From positions 1-64,000 of the forward strand of contig JAJHTX010000006.1 of NCBI GenBank assembly GCA_032164295.1: 64,000 bases of DNA, read 5' to 3'. This document shows, piece by piece, positions 34,826-46,987 of the stretch. Below the pieces are notes generated by a model that worked only from the letters and a program-made list of their open reading frames with translations, was not told where the DNA came from and did not search any database. A program made the position numbers and the translations under genes. Origin of the DNA: Inonotus obliquus. Lineage: Eukaryota > Basidiomycota > Agaricomycetes > Hymenochaetales > Hymenochaetaceae. The stretch's first letter is position 1; each line of letters starts with the position of its first letter.

Positions 34826-34945
34826 ATGGATCTCTTCACCGTCTTCACCGTCTCTGCCGCATCTCGTGACGGCCCTGATTCAATCCCGACCGACTCTGAG
34901 CAGCCTGGTGGTGGAAACGGAGGCCCATACTGCGTCATTGCATAG
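34826..34945 (+). CDS. Lipopeptide mating-pheromone precursor (CaaX)
   Basis: A 39-codon intronless ORF from ATG to TAG. It starts MDLFTVFTVSAA, an acidic middle follows (DSIPTDSEQ), and it ends GGGNGGPYCVIA. The CVIA end is a farnesylation CaaX box, and the glycine-rich run before it is typical of Agaricomycete pheromones. In the family the precursor is farnesylated at Cys, trimmed of VIA, carboxymethylated, cut after an internal acidic/Gln or E-R type site, and exported to bind a Ste3-like receptor. The cut is probably near Glu25-Gln26, leaving about 10-12 residues. A TATA box precedes it. No receptor gene lies in the window, so it may be part of a mating locus or a dispersed pheromone-like gene. 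Confidence 0.85.
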   Translation: MDLFTVFTVSAASRDGPDSIPTDSEQPGGGNGGPYCVIA

Positions 34946-35479
34946 TACGTTTAGCGCCCATTTTGACCATTTCCATTCTCTCCAATAAATTGATCATTGA
35001 TCACCATCGACTTCACAGAAGTGCACACACTATGTATATCGCTGCGGCGGGTTATTTTCGATCTTCAGCCGTCGTACGCTCACCCTTGACAAATTATCTT
35101 GACTCTTCTTCGATGACGGATGATTGTGTTCGCTGGGGTTTTGTCTAAACCATTATTATTATTGCCTTTATTATGGTTCGGACGTCATGACTATTTATGC
35201 TCTTATTTGGGTTGGAGGTAGATCGCTCTCTCCGCAGTTGTATTGTATCCGCATTCGTTCATTCCGCAATGGTACCATTTATAAGCGATTACGTCGGACT
35301 GGATGTCGTCTAAATCATATCAAATCGTGGGTATGTCGGCGGATAAACGTACAGTTAGTCACTCTTCGCTTTCGATACGAGACCCTTCGACTTGAGGTAT
35401 TCCCGATGTTCCTCGCGGGCTTTCCGAATCTGCGAATCGCAACTACGCCTCCAGAAGGGTATACCAATCTGGGCAACAG
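34946..35479. other. Convergent gap between pheromone gene and TSC10
   Basis: 534 bp. No second CaaX-ending small ORF was found here. Presumed 3' UTRs of both genes. Confidence 0.4.
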
Positions 35480-36542
35480 TTAGAAGTAGAAACGAAAGGG
35501 ATAAAGAAATTGTACCCAATGAATACAGTCTAGAATAGGACCGATGAATGGATTCGCGATCGGTGCGGCACCGCGACCCGCGTTGGAGAATACCTTCGAA
35601 ATCAATGTCGCTGTGATCGAATAATCTCCGCGCTCTATACCTAAGTCACTCTGTCAATCGCAGTCGTCTAATGGAATAAGTTGACACTCCACCTTTGAGA
35701 AGCACCGCAGCCGCTTCATTTGAAGTAAGAATCTCATCTCCGTCTTCAAACTTTTTCGTCAAATCTGGTTTCGTCTTTAGTTCTTCTTCGAGTCCAGGAG
35801 ACTTCATAGTTGGGGCGAAAAAGATATGTACGCCGATATTATACAATATCCCCTCTGAGCGCAACGTCTCCGCAAGTCCCTTGAGGGCATGCTTGCCGGG
35901 TGTATATGGCGCATAGCCAACGAACGACATGAGCGACACCGTCGAGCCCACAAATATGATCTTCCCCGGCCGCTGTTCGTAAGCAAGTTTCTTCGTCGCA
36001 GCATGCGCAGTCCAGGCTTGAACCCAGTACGCTTGTTCCATCCCTTGTATCAGCTGCTCTTCAGTGTTCTCTACAAAGTACGAAGGTCGCGCAGAACCAG
36101 CACATAGGAAGAACGCGTCCGGAACTGTGTCAGTACCACCACTCTGCTGAGCAAGGGCCTGACACTCCGCTTCTAGAGCCGCGTGCGACCCGCTCCATGT
36201 ATTGAGCGGAAATGACTGAAACCTAAACGTTTGTTCAGGCGTTTGACGATGATTCTATCTCTCATCGAAAATCGACTGTTAGCTGTACTCCACGTTAAAT
36301 CATCACTAAGCGCTTACCTCCAACTCATCGACGGCGGCTTTCAATTTGTCGACATTTCTTGCAACCACTGTTACATTTGAGCCCTTATCTGCAAGCAAGA
36401 CAGCCACGGAAAGACCCAGCCCTTGGGAACCACCGGTAATATAGCAGTTCTACGGGTCTCTTCAATTAGTTATAGCCCCCACGTTGAAGCATAGACACAC
36501 CTTTCCCTTGGCATCCCAGCGCGTGCCAAACCAAGGAGCCAT
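35480..36542 (-). CDS. TSC10: 3-ketodihydrosphingosine reductase (short-chain dehydrogenase)
   Basis: Four exons: 36542-36501, 36449-36318, 36254-35693, 35640-35480; 298 aa. It opens MAPWFGTRWDAKGK, then CYITGGSQGLGLS, the NADPH-binding TGxxxGxG loop. Further landmarks are FLCAGSA (NAG position), IIFVGSTVSLMSFVGYAPYTPGKHALKGL with the catalytic Ser and the YxxxK pair, and a hydrophobic C-terminal tail (ANPFIGPILDCIHWVQFLYPF) for ER attachment. That tail and the pattern match KDSR/TSC10, which reduces 3-ketosphinganine to sphinganine in the second step of sphingolipid synthesis at the ER. Length is close to the fungal norm. It runs in the same direction as DBF4 upstream. Confidence 0.9.
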
Positions 36543-37166
36543 CCTGCCAATCTTCCTGAGGGTATGGGGAAGATGGCCTAACTTCGGACGACAGGCTTGA
36601 GAATACGACCAGGCAAACGATATGGTATTACCAATGGTATAGTAGGCACGGACACGGATGGTCTCGCGCACGTGAAACTCACGTGGTTAAAATCTTTGGA
36701 TGTCGCACGCGAAACTTTGCATTCCAATCTATAGTGTACATTGAATGTGGCTACGAATAATTAGGATTCAAGTGTGCTTGCAAATTAACATAATGGAACA
36801 GGAACAGGTCGATTTGGCTTGAATTGGCGAAACGAGGAAGGGGACAACGAACAAGTGATGAGTGAAGTGAAACTGTATACGAAGGCGTTATTGCAGGTAG
36901 ACTGGGGTGAGAACCGATGGAGACGTTAGGTAATGGATTGAAGAGGAACGAAGAGATGGTGTAGAAGTGTAAAGCATTATGTACAGCAGGTATCCTATTT
37001 CCTCCCGGTAGCAGGTATAGCGATGCAACAAATTCGTATTGCGGTGTGTCACCAGAGCATGATGGACAAGTGTCCACGCATAGGATTGGTCATGAAAGCA
37101 ACCTAGAACGGGCGAGCATGAGAACCAAATAACACGAAGGTAGAGCTGGTTTCCCCGCTTAATTCA
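36543..37166. other. Gap between TSC10 and DBF4
   Basis: 624 bp holding the TSC10 promoter and DBF4 3' UTR. The frames present (for example 37077-36751, minus) show no domain. Confidence 0.4.
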
Positions 37167-39149
37167 TCAATCATCGTCAGACAGGTAGATGTAGCGCTCG
37201 CCGTTTTCTAGAGTCGCAAATGAAGGGTCCTCATTCTCCTTGTCGAAATCTTCGTCCGGAAGCATGTCGTCGATCACCAAATGACCCGTCCCCGTCAGTG
37301 AGCTTTCCTGCAGCATTGCATGTTGTGCCTCGACCTCTCTCTCGGCTTGTTCAGCCTCCTCACGAGTCCTTCGTCGAACGCGTGAAAGGGCATAATCCAG
37401 TTGGATAAAGTTCGCATCTGTACTCGCGTACTTCTGGTGTCGCCGTCCGCGGACGTGCTGCACGGAAAATGAGGAAGAACCAACTTAAGGTTTAAGAATA
37501 TGCATACCTGCTTGAAGTCTTCGAACTTTTGGCGACAACTTTCACAGTATCCCGGCTTACCTTTCTCATCACGTTTCCCGAGTCGCAGTGTGTTTGTACT
37601 CTTGCATTTGCGGAGAAGCGTGTTTCGGCGCGGAATATCAGGCGGAGGCATCATGGCTGATGATGCGGACGGTTTGCTGAGACTAGCACTTTGAGAGAGA
37701 TCCTTCTCTGTGACTCGACGCGAAGTGACGACCTGGTTTTGAAGTCGGCCACGAAGGCCAAGCGGGAGTGTCGTGCTGTTGATGCTATTTAGAGTTGAAC
37801 TGGCAACTCCCATAGTTGACGTAGTACCGTAGGTCGATGCGATGCTCACACTATTACCAGATGCAGCGATGTAACTGGGAAGGCCACCGGAAACCACAGA
37901 ATTAAATCCAGAGGCTCCATGGTCATCATGCAGCCGGTCAGGAGGATAAACTTCGAATGGATCATCCTTCAAAGTCCGTTGAAGGTTACTCATAGAAACA
38001 GACCGACGAAGGTCAGTCTGCTTGCGTTGCAGCTGACGCATCTTGAGTTTCTTTGCTTCGACCGCCCGTTGCTCCTCACGTTCACGCTCAAGACGTTCTT
38101 GCTTCTCGCGGCGCCGTTCCTCCCTTTCATTGTACTCGATGAAAGGCCCACGAGCGCGAGGATCACAGTATGGAATGGGCCAGCTGCCTTTCTCCTTTCC
38201 GTCACTGGTTCTTGTTACAGGGTATTCCAAGGCGGCAATTGTGGCAAGTTCTTGACGGATGTCCTCGACGAGAATGAAGAAACTGCCTTTAGAGAAGTAG
38301 TGGAAGTCGTGTCGCTTCTGAGTCGGATCTCGTTCCGTGGTCATTCCATGGCGCTTTTCTGTTTCCAAGAGGCTTGTTAGAGAACGTGAGACCTGCGTCG
38401 AAACACCTGCCACCTGCGCAGGAACGCAACAACGCTGAAGCACGGAATCAAGCTTGGTAGAGTCCCATATTTTCATATTGAATTGCTTCGCCTTTCGCAA
38501 AAGTGTTTCGTACCCAGATGCAGATATATCTTCCGGTCTGAAGGATGACTGCGTTAGTTCACGCAAAAGAACGACATAGGTTAACGCACAGGCCGCGAAG
38601 CTTAATCGGGCTACGGAGGGAAGCAGTTGAAGTTGTCTTGGATCTATTCTCCTTATTGCCTCCCGCATCCGCGTTCTCGGGAACTGGTCGGTTTGTGATG
38701 AAGTGAGTGACCTCGTTGGAGAAGAACTTGGCAACGCTCTAGCCACGCCACCGTGAATAACAGTACTCGTGCATGAAATATTGTTTACACACCCCATTTA
38801 GCTGAAGAATGCGCGCCGCAAGAGTATCTCGCTCTGCATCGGCTGTGTCAAAGTAAAATACCCATGACGGAAACGCCTTGGTGTACTTCATTCTGAACTC
38901 GTTCTCGCGCGCCTCTCTCTCGGCCTTACGTTGCGCCTTGTCGACGTTCTCCTTCGTCATTGCAGACTGAGTTCTGTGTCTCTTAACGGGAACTATCTCA
39001 TGTATCGCGTTCACGCTGTGTGGCTCAGGAGAGCGCGGTCGTTTCAGGAAGGAGGTGTGTATCTTCAGGGAATTAAGCGACACCGTTGTCGCCGAATTCT
39101 GAGTCGTCGTTCGAGGCGCAAGTGGGGGGCGAAATACCGCAGCCATCAT
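37167..39149 (-). CDS. DBF4: DBF4/Dfp1, regulatory subunit of Cdc7 kinase
   Basis: Four exons: 39149-38793, 38738-38590, 38537-37508, 37457-37167; 608 aa. A BRCT-like motif N follows a Lys/Arg-rich start: FPSWVFYFDTADAERDTL, then SVAKFFSNEVTHFITNRP, joined across intron 1. Motif M follows in the central part (RPIPYCDPRARGPF-like: SWPIPYCDPRARGPFIEY), then a charged coiled coil. Motif C is a DBF4-type zinc finger: GYCESCRQKFEDFKQ, intron, HVRGRRHQKYA with the CxxC and HxxxxxH ligands. These three motifs define DBF4, which activates Cdc7 to phosphorylate MCM at replication origins. The acidic tail ends YLSDDD. Divergent from the CDP-alcohol phosphotransferase, with 228 bp between the ATGs. Confidence 0.92.
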
Positions 39150-39377
39150 CGCAGCTCCCAAGAAGGGCGATGGGGAGGATGTCGCCGCAGAGAGTGGTGG
39201 AAGGTGGTGGTAAGGGGGGAGATATGTGTGTTCAACACGGTCATATGGAGAGATGAACCGGACCAAACAACGCGTAAATAAGTTACATAATCGGTTATTC
39301 TTGCTCTTCTGTCTTGGACTGATTCGTTTTTTCTTACGTTGCTACTAGTACTTGGCTTCAACGACCCGTCACGACCC

Positions 39378-41236
39378 ATGAACGGAATCTTATACGAACC
39401 CTATCTTGAGCCAGAGGCTCTGGCCAATCTAAAGTATGCCCTTCTTGTGACCTTTTCGTTTGTTCCTTGGATGAAGCTTGCTCCAGGTTTTATAGGTATT
39501 CTGCAATTGACAAATCCTTAATCTACAAATATGGTGAGCACTCTAATGAACCGAGTTCCACGCATTCGTCTTACCTTTTTATTAGTAATTAGACGATGTG
39601 TGTTCAACACCTTTCTGTCGTGCGTGATTCCGTCTAAGGCACTCTAGGGTGTGATCTTGTCATCAACCTGTTTCCCATGTGGATGGCCCCGAATCTCATA
39701 ACATTGCTCGGATTTGGATTCATGGCTACGAAGTAAGAACCTGTACTTCTCCATCCGAGATAACTAAGGCCTTTTTCGTAGTGTAATATTGTTGTCTTCA
39801 TACCTCCCGGCATTGACAGGGCAAGGGCCGTCATGGCTTTACCTGTCTTTCTCAATCGGTCTCTTTCTGTACCAGACCTTTGACAGTGAGTCTTGCTCCC
39901 ATATGCGCGCTGCCACCGCCATTGACCCATTGCATTAAGATGTTGACGGTCGACAAGCTCGACGGACCGGAACGTCGTCCGCACTAGGTATGTCAGACCA
40001 CAATGTGATTTCTTCCTCATAGGCTGACACCATTTGCCATCAAGGGCATATATTTGATCATACGATTGATAGTCTGAACTGTGCGCTGGGCGGACTGCTC
40101 CAAGTAGCTTCTTTGGGTGTTGGTCCTTCCGTGAAAGGGATGTTACTTATTCTCATCCCGTGTACGGCTATGTGGTTTGTAAGTCCTATCCAGTCCTTGA
40201 AGGTACTCCTTTTCTAACCGTGTCGTAGAGCACCTGGGAAGGTGCGAAAGCTAACGTAAATGGTTATTTCAAACTCATTTTATCTCGAAGAGTACCACAC
40301 CGGAACGCTTTATCTCGGCTATTTTAATGGTCCAACGGAGGGCGTTTTAATCGCATGTACGATACATCTTGTCTCTGCAATCTTTGGTAGGGATTCCATC
40401 AATTTGCTCTTAGTCTGCTATTGAGATATTGCTCAGGTCCTCAATTCTGGCTTCGTCAAGTGTGCTGCGTTGAGTTGTTCGGCTGGAAGGTCCCAGAATT
40501 CCACGTATATGATGTCGTTGTTTACGCGTATGGATTTTCCATCACTCACATCTTCTTCATCTTACTCACTGGTCGCAGAGCCCTCCTATCGCTGGCACTT
40601 ATCCATATTCCGGAATGGTATGTCACGCAAGCAGTACGCTGTCTCACTATATCCCCTGACTCTCTTCTAGCTTGATTAACGTCTACAAATCTCGGCACTC
40701 AGACCGGTCATTTCTTCCAACTCTCACCGAGCATCTGCCTTTCACACTATTCGTCACGCTTGCTTGCGCGTGGTCACTCTCACCGACTTCTCATATCTTT
40801 TCGCATAGTCTCAGCTACAGCTCACACAAGGGCCGCGCAATTGGCGGTATGATTGAACTCGTTATGCTCGTGATGTTTGCGTTTGGGAAGCTGGGACCCC
40901 GAATTATTCTGGCGCGGCTTACACGTTCGCCATTCCCATGGCTTAACTTTGGAGCGTTCGGGCCACTTGCTCTTGGTGCTGTGTATGTGAACCTTGGTAT
41001 CATTGTTGACGGGTACGCATTCTTTTCTACTTATCCTACGCCACAGTGTCAGACCGACCTTTTTCAGATTTCAGCCCTCTCCGAGGACGGAGCGTCTTCT
41101 GCTCCACGCAGCAGTGCTCGCAGCAGGTTTTGCGTTCATCCACTGGGCTCATCGTCTCATTGATGGGTTTACCAAAGCCCTCGGAATTCACTGCTTTACC
41201 ATCAAGGCAAGGACTGGTATAGAAAACAAAGCATGA
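39378..41236 (+). CDS. Ethanolamine/choline phosphotransferase (CDP-alcohol phosphatidyltransferase)
   Basis: Eleven exons: 39378-39433, 39496-39533, 39639-39732, 39782-39885, 39940-39987, 40045-40178, 40229-40241 (13 nt), 40291-40386, 40437-40617, 40671-41012, 41068-41236; 424 aa. The active-site signature DG(x2)AR(x8)G(x3)D(x3)D is complete: DGRQARRTGTSSALG then HIFDHTID, split by an intron. It is surrounded by PMWMAPNLITLLGF, WEEYHTGTLYLGYFNGPTEG and about ten membrane segments. This is the EPT1/CPT1 family of the Kennedy pathway: CDP-ethanolamine or CDP-choline plus diacylglycerol gives PE or PC in the ER. Which head group it prefers is not decidable by eye. The density of short exons makes the model sensitive to errors, but every junction keeps phase. 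Confidence 0.92.
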
Positions 41237-41611
41237 TTTGAACGGCAGGACGGACTCGCCGAATATACCCAGTTCTTAGAGTACACTATTGGAACCCTGT
41301 GTTTACCTTCTACTTTCAAATAATCCTCGCCCATAGCTACCTCTGTCCGCGCACAATCGTATTTTGATCACGTTACCCGCATTCTTTGAAATAGACTCGA
41401 TCGAAACCGTGTCGGAAAAGTAAAAAGTTTCAGTGTTCATTCAGCTTCCTGTGTTTCTGCACGTGACGCTTTAGACTACGGTGTACTCCCCTGGTTTTGT
41501 GATTGTGGATGCTTGCGTCACGACGCTCGTGTGCTCAAGAGGTATGCTCCATGTTCGTATTTATCCAGTTCTTATCCTTATCGTAAGAAAGCGAACAGTC
41601 GGGCTTCATGA
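41237..41611. other. Gap before the 398-aa hypothetical gene
   Basis: 375 bp; no gene seen. Contains the 3' UTR of the phosphotransferase and the next promoter. Confidence 0.35.
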
Positions 41612-42808
41612 ATGCCCATTTCCTCGCCTTCCCGCAATTTCGGTTGGCAGCGATTCTGGTTCTCGCTTGAGCATGAAATCCAATCGTACCATGATTGCAC
41701 GAAATCCGATCCCTATGTTATCAGGCAGGGGGAGATAGCTTATGCCAAAGGCGTCGTCACGACCGATTTCTGGGAGTTTCTCCTCCGAAGGGGTATTAAG
41801 CTGACCGACGACGAGCGATGGATCATCTCGCAGACTTCCGCTCGCGACTTCGCCAAAAAGGGAAAACCAGTCGTCGTCACAAAGCGCCTCGGTGGTGGAA
41901 AATACATTGTTTGTAGGATGTGTAGTTGGGGAGGGAAGTTCGAAATCGCCGACTTGCTAAGTCCCGTCCAAAAGTACTTCGCGTTTGCCATGTCGGGTTT
42001 CATTGATGACTGGCCTCCCGGGACAAAACCTCTTCTTTTCTCTCCCCTGGTAAGGAAAGGTCAAGCTCTCATGACTATTCCACTGGAGAGAGACGATGTT
42101 CAACCTGTGGTGAAGTTTAAGCGATTCTTCATGAGCATTGGCGAGTTGGAAAGACTGGAGCGCATGATCAATCAACGAGAAAAGGTACATAGTCCTTTGA
42201 TTACATTACGGTCTCCGGGAATTGAACTGACTGGTGCTAAGAGTTTTCATCTGATTGCTGACAAGCTTCGCCAATCGGAAGTACAAATCTTAAAATTCAA
42301 GACTTTACCATTCCGTAAATGGCCCCGCGCACTGCGCGAAGGGTTCCAGAAATCCAATGATAACGTAGTATACGATCCGAACACGCTTTGGAACGAGGTG
42401 TTGCCGAATCATCTTCGCACTCTGCATGACCGGCTTCGATTACCTCGAATACCAGAGGAGGAGCTGATGAAATATCGGGACCAGAGAGCGAATCGAATAC
42501 GCCTCCCGAAATCTGTGAATCTATTACTGTGGGCATTCGAGCGAACTAATGACGAACTTGTGAACTGCGACATCTTCATGGGCTTAGCGAATCCTGGTGT
42601 CAACACTAAATACTTTGGTACGCAGAGGTACCTTGTTCCTCGCGTAGTTGCTGGGAGGAAGGAAATAGCTTCTTTCAGTAGAAAATCAAGGAACCCAATC
42701 GAGAAGGGGCGGGGGCGGCTCGTCACGCCTCCCGTTCGCCCATTCTGCACTGTCTCTCGGCTTACCAAGATTCTCAGCAAGTCGCATTTCCTACCGCTTC
42801 CGTTCTAA
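41612..42808 (+). CDS. Hypothetical protein, 398 aa
   Basis: A single long ORF without introns, unusual among neighbours, starting MPISSPSRNFGW. It is rich in Lys/Arg and aromatic residues, has no signal peptide or membrane segment and ends in a basic, Ser/Pro-rich tail (about residues 355-398). A C-x2-C pair occurs in VCRMCSWGG near residue 110, too little for a zinc finger call. I do not recognise a family. Codon use and uninterrupted length make it likely to be real. An open frame continues in another phase downstream (about 42890-43154), so a frameshift or extra exon is possible. Confidence 0.6.
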   Translation: MPISSPSRNFGWQRFWFSLEHEIQSYHDCTKSDPYVIRQGEIAYAKGVVTTDFWEFLLRRGIKLTDDERWIISQTSARDFAKKGKPVVVTKRLGGGKYIVCRMCSWGGKFEIADLLSPVQKYFAFAMSGFIDDWPPGTKPLLFSPLVRKGQALMTIPLERDDVQPVVKFKRFFMSIGELERLERMINQREKVHSPLITLRSPGIELTGAKSFHLIADKLRQSEVQILKFKTLPFRKWPRALREGFQKSNDNVVYDPNTLWNEVLPNHLRTLHDRLRLPRIPEEELMKYRDQRANRIRLPKSVNLLLWAFERTNDELVNCDIFMGLANPGVNTKYFGTQRYLVPRVVAGRKEIASFSRKSRNPIEKGRGRLVTPPVRPFCTVSRLTKILSKSHFLPLPF

Positions 42809-44102
42809 TGATGGCATCGTGGCACGCCTCTGCCATGGCTTCGCGGGTGGCTTGATCTTCATGCCGCAGACGCTACGTAGATCAGGTATACAATGATCAG
42901 TACATTCGATCGTCCGTCGGCCCTCTGACGCTGGTCGCCGAAATAGCGGTATTCGACTATCGCAGTCAAGTACTCGGCAGTATCGGCTTAGTCTTCATCG
43001 CATATGCTCATATCGGCTCGGATATTGGTGCATTACACGTTTCTGCGTTGAGCCGGATTGATTCGTGGATACCATATACGTCTGGACTAGAGGCTATGCA
43101 TGTGGATATCTTGCGTAAACTAGGTGCGGTGTCCAATGTTTGGACACTACTGTAAAGTACTATTGATAGAAGAGCACGAGTTGTTGGCGCCGCGCCGCTA
43201 GACAGGAGATAGAGTGTGTCATCCCGACGTCCATAGGTGGCGGTCGTGTTCTACAGCAGCATTTTAGGAATGGTTCTCGAGGAGATTCGCCATTGCGCCT
43301 GTTCAGATGAAGCCAAAGCAAGAGATCAAGGTTGTCGAGTTAAATCATTAATGTGACAAAGATAATTTTGGAATTATGTAATACGTTGGGCAAGTTTATC
43401 CGTGAATAACGCTGCTCGCTTGCTCGTTTGTTTGCCACCACGTAATGCCACCAGTCCACGACGCGCAGGTGCGACGAGCTCAGTCGAATCAATATTGAGC
43501 ATGCCTTCCTTCCTCAACCATCCCACTCTCACGGACTGTTCTCATCTAAAGATCTTGTTTCGGTGATCTATAGACTGGGGCGTTGGGCGTTCAATACCTA
43601 CTTTCACTTCGAGTCTTAGCTACCACATGTGCTACGCCACAGCATGCCTTCGGTTTGTGAATTGCGGACCTACAGGTAGGGAACTCTATTGGATTCTCTC
43701 TATCACGCATTAAAGTATTTGTTTGAACACAGTGATTTGACATTACACACACGGGACACGGCAATTTAATGTCACAGACCTGCACTACACTTTCTACTGA
43801 AACTCGCGGGATACAAGCTAGCCCTGTTGTTCACCGCCAACGTCAGGGATTGCTCTGTTACCATGGGAGTCCGACGTCGGAAAGTTAACAAAGATATTAC
43901 TGCTACCTCCGATCGATCATCGACAGAGCATTGAATCCGCCCCGAGAATAGCGTACCGAACGAGCGTAAAAGGTACCGCATTCAATTTAAGAACCCGATG
44001 TAGAAATTTCCACCAACATTTAAATAAGATGTTGGAGTATCGCCTTCGACAATCCCCTATTCTTCCTCCTACCGTGCATCTGAACATCAAATACGGGAGA
44101 AA
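42809..44102. other. Gap before the second P450
   Basis: 1.3 kb. A + strand frame of roughly 90 codons (about 42884-43154, ending in TAA) is open but has no start codon or clear acceptor. No other gene seen. Confidence 0.35.
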
Positions 44103-46317
44103 ATGGCCACAACTCTTTCCAAACCGCTTTCCACCGACTCAGTATATGCGCTTATGGTTGGCGCACTTGTGGCCTACTTCGCGCTCGTCGCGATCTACCG
44201 GCTTGCTATCTCTCCTCTGCACTCAGTTCCGGGCCCATGGTATGCGTCGGTCTCAGAGTTCTGGCTTTTCACGCACGTATTACGCCTGCGTCGTTGTCGC
44301 GCCATCGACGAACTTCTGCACAAGTATGGACCAATAGTTCGAGTCGCACCGAATAAAGTCATCTTCCTTGACGCGGCGGCTATGAAAGTCGTGTATGGCG
44401 TCAGTAGCAAACTGGACAAAAGCGGATTTTACAAATGCCTTGCAATGTAGGTTTCTATTATCTTGATTGTTGAATTTTGATTTTAACGACCGCCGTCAGC
44501 AACGGCAGAGATCACGCGTAAGTCATATGTATCTCCTCTTCATAATATGTATAATTGAATCTCTATCAGAATGACAACACTAGATCACCCCTCTCATCTT
44601 CTCAAAAAACGAGGGTATGCTCCCCACTACAATTTTGCAAACCTGTCACTTTTTCAGCGGGAGATCCACAATTGCACCCGTGAATTGATCAACGTAAGGG
44701 TCGCACCTTATCTCCCTATCTATCTTCCTAACATCAATCCGAAGCTCTTGTCGGCCTCCACAAGCAGTGCCGTAGACACTCTACACCTCTTTCGGCATTT
44801 TTTCATCGATATCAATTGTATTCACCTTTTTGACTACAATGCTGGATCATTGAGTGCTTGGTCGCAACATATTTTGCACCAAGGCGCACCTGATGATCTC
44901 AGCAGAGCTATCAGTGACTTCCCGAAATGCGGGCTATTGGTAACTATTGTTGTCTTGCACAACTTCCCATGATTTCTGATAAAGAACCAGAGAGGTGCTC
45001 TCCCCAGTTGGCTATGGAATTGTCTACAACGGATTCCTATTCAAAGATGGCGACTCTTCTGTGATTCAGACGCCTTATTAAGACGGGTTGGTAGCTTCTC
45101 TTTCCCGTATAATTATAGCAATTCTCATGCACCCCCCAGTTTGCCTTCCGGCGCCTCAACGAAATGAGGGCTTTAATGAGCCTCGAGAAGGCGCGAACCG
45201 GAAAGGAGCTCTATTCTGACACGGGAAGCCGGAGACCACTCATGGATCGGCTGCAAAGCCACAAGTATAACCATCAAGGTCGGACTAAGATGCCGGACGA
45301 TGACATTGTTTCCGAATGTGTTGGGCATCTGTAAGTACCCAAACGTTGCATTGGTAATCTATTGCTTATTGCTCGATCAGAATCGCTGGGACAGATACCA
45401 CTTCAACTACGCTTTCCTTCCTCTTGTGGGAACTGAGCCGACGTCCAGACATCATGTTTCGCCTACAGGCTGAGATCGACGAGAATATGCCTGATCCTTA
45501 CTGCATTCCTGACATCCAGGAGCTACGAAAGCTACCATATCTAGATGCGGTAGTAAAAGAAGGTTTGCTCAGCTGAAATATTCCTGACTTACAACGGAAC
45601 TGAACATTAAAATTTAGGTCTGCGAGTCTACTCTGCTGCTCCAAGCCCACTGGAGCGTGTCGTCCCAGAAACTGGTGACTCAGGAATGTCTTTACTCGGC
45701 TATTCAATTCCTCCTGGAACGATCATTGCATCTCAAGCGTTCTCTTCCCATCGTAACCCTAATGTGTTTTTCTCTCCGGATTTATTCCTCCCGGACCGCT
45801 GGTTGATAGAGGACCCTTCGATTCGTTCGACACGTTCGTCCTCAAAAAAGGATCCACCTCTCGACTTGTCATCCTCCCAGACGCTTTCCGATACCGAGAA
45901 AGGTCCCTCAGCTGAGTTTGCGGAGATCACCCCTCGCAGCCCGATTTCGAGCGAGGCAGAGATGATGAATCATATGTTCCCATTTGGGCATGGACCACGC
46001 GTTTGTGGAGGTCAAAACCTCGCTCAAATCATGTTACGCGTGGTTCTTGCTGCTATAGCGAGGAACTTTGATATTGCTTCTCCGTCAGAGACCAACGAGC
46101 GGAGCATGGCGATGCGTGATAGCTTTGTACGTCTTTATCATCTTTATAGTGCCACCCCATGCTTCAGCTCTTCATTGCCCCTCTTGTTCTTTCTTCTGTG
46201 ATAAATTACCAAACGAACTGAAACACTGATTGACATCTCTATTTGTCCATATCTAACAAGGTCGCATTTCCAGCTGGACTCGAATGCAAGCTAAACTTCG
46301 TTCCTCGGTCTATTTAG
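44103..46317 (+). CDS. Cytochrome P450 monooxygenase (second)
   Basis: Eight exons: 44103-44446, 44500-44517 (18 nt), 44570-44939, 44985-45086, 45140-45330, 45381-45562, 45618-46126, 46261-46317; 590 aa. N-terminal membrane anchor (LMVGALVAYFALVAIY), then SVPGPWY. I-helix AGTDTTSTT is joined across an intron. VVKEGLR gives ExxR, also across an intron. The heme loop is MFPFGHGPRVCGGQNLA. A 45-bp intron (44940-44984) removes a TGA. A Ser/Thr/Asp/Glu-rich insert of about 45 residues precedes the heme loop. It is an ER monooxygenase of a different family from the first P450; the substrate is unknown. The convergent neighbour is the multi-pass membrane protein. Confidence 0.88.
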
Positions 46318-46987
46318 GATGGAAATTCACCGTGGGCGACTCCTTGATATTTCACTGCCACTGATATACCTGGCCATCGTATCAAATGATCCGATCCTTT
46401 AACAGCCATCTGTTTCGCTCCGGGTCTAGTATAGATCTTCGTTACAATAGGCTCTTCCGAATCACCAAATGAAATATGCAACTCTGAAGGATCATTTCGG
46501 TTCCAAGATTCCAGGTGTAGCGCGCCCTTGCGTCTACGCCCGTTTCTACAGCGCCGACTTGTCCAGTCCGAGATTTCCATTGTGTGAAAGTCTATCTTTG
46601 CTGATCATCTTCTCACATCTAGTCGTCAGACTCTCGCAAGGTTGCTTGATGAGGTGTTGGTCGACATCACTTCTCGTGTTCAACATGATTGTTAGTTCAA
46701 AGCTGAATACATGCATGTCAATTAGATTGCTACGGTATTGGAGGAGAGAAAATGAACCAAGGACACAAGTACAAGCGTAATTGCATAACGAAGAAGTAGC
46801 GTGGTGATATATAAAATAAGTACTATTGCGATAAGAGAGAAGAAGAGAGCGAATATGAAACACGAAATTGAAATTGATATTTGTGCACAGAACCGCTTGA
46901 ATATTTTGAGCGTTGATGTATAAAGGGACCGCTTGAACCTAAATTCGGGCGGCAACAAGCGGGTCTTCCTGCCCCTCCACCAACGAT
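46318..46987. other. Convergent gap after the second P450
   Basis: 670 bp, AT-rich toward its right half, presumed 3' UTRs. No gene supported. Confidence 0.4.

Noticed and set aside
34490..35483. Ste3-like pheromone receptor next to the pheromone gene
   Set aside because: I looked on both strands for the seven-helix pattern; the neighbouring genes are MED31 and TSC10, not a receptor.
44940..44984. In-frame TGA in the second P450, suggesting a pseudogene
   Set aside because: A 45-bp GT-AG intron in phase removes it, and the rest of the gene is intact including the heme loop.
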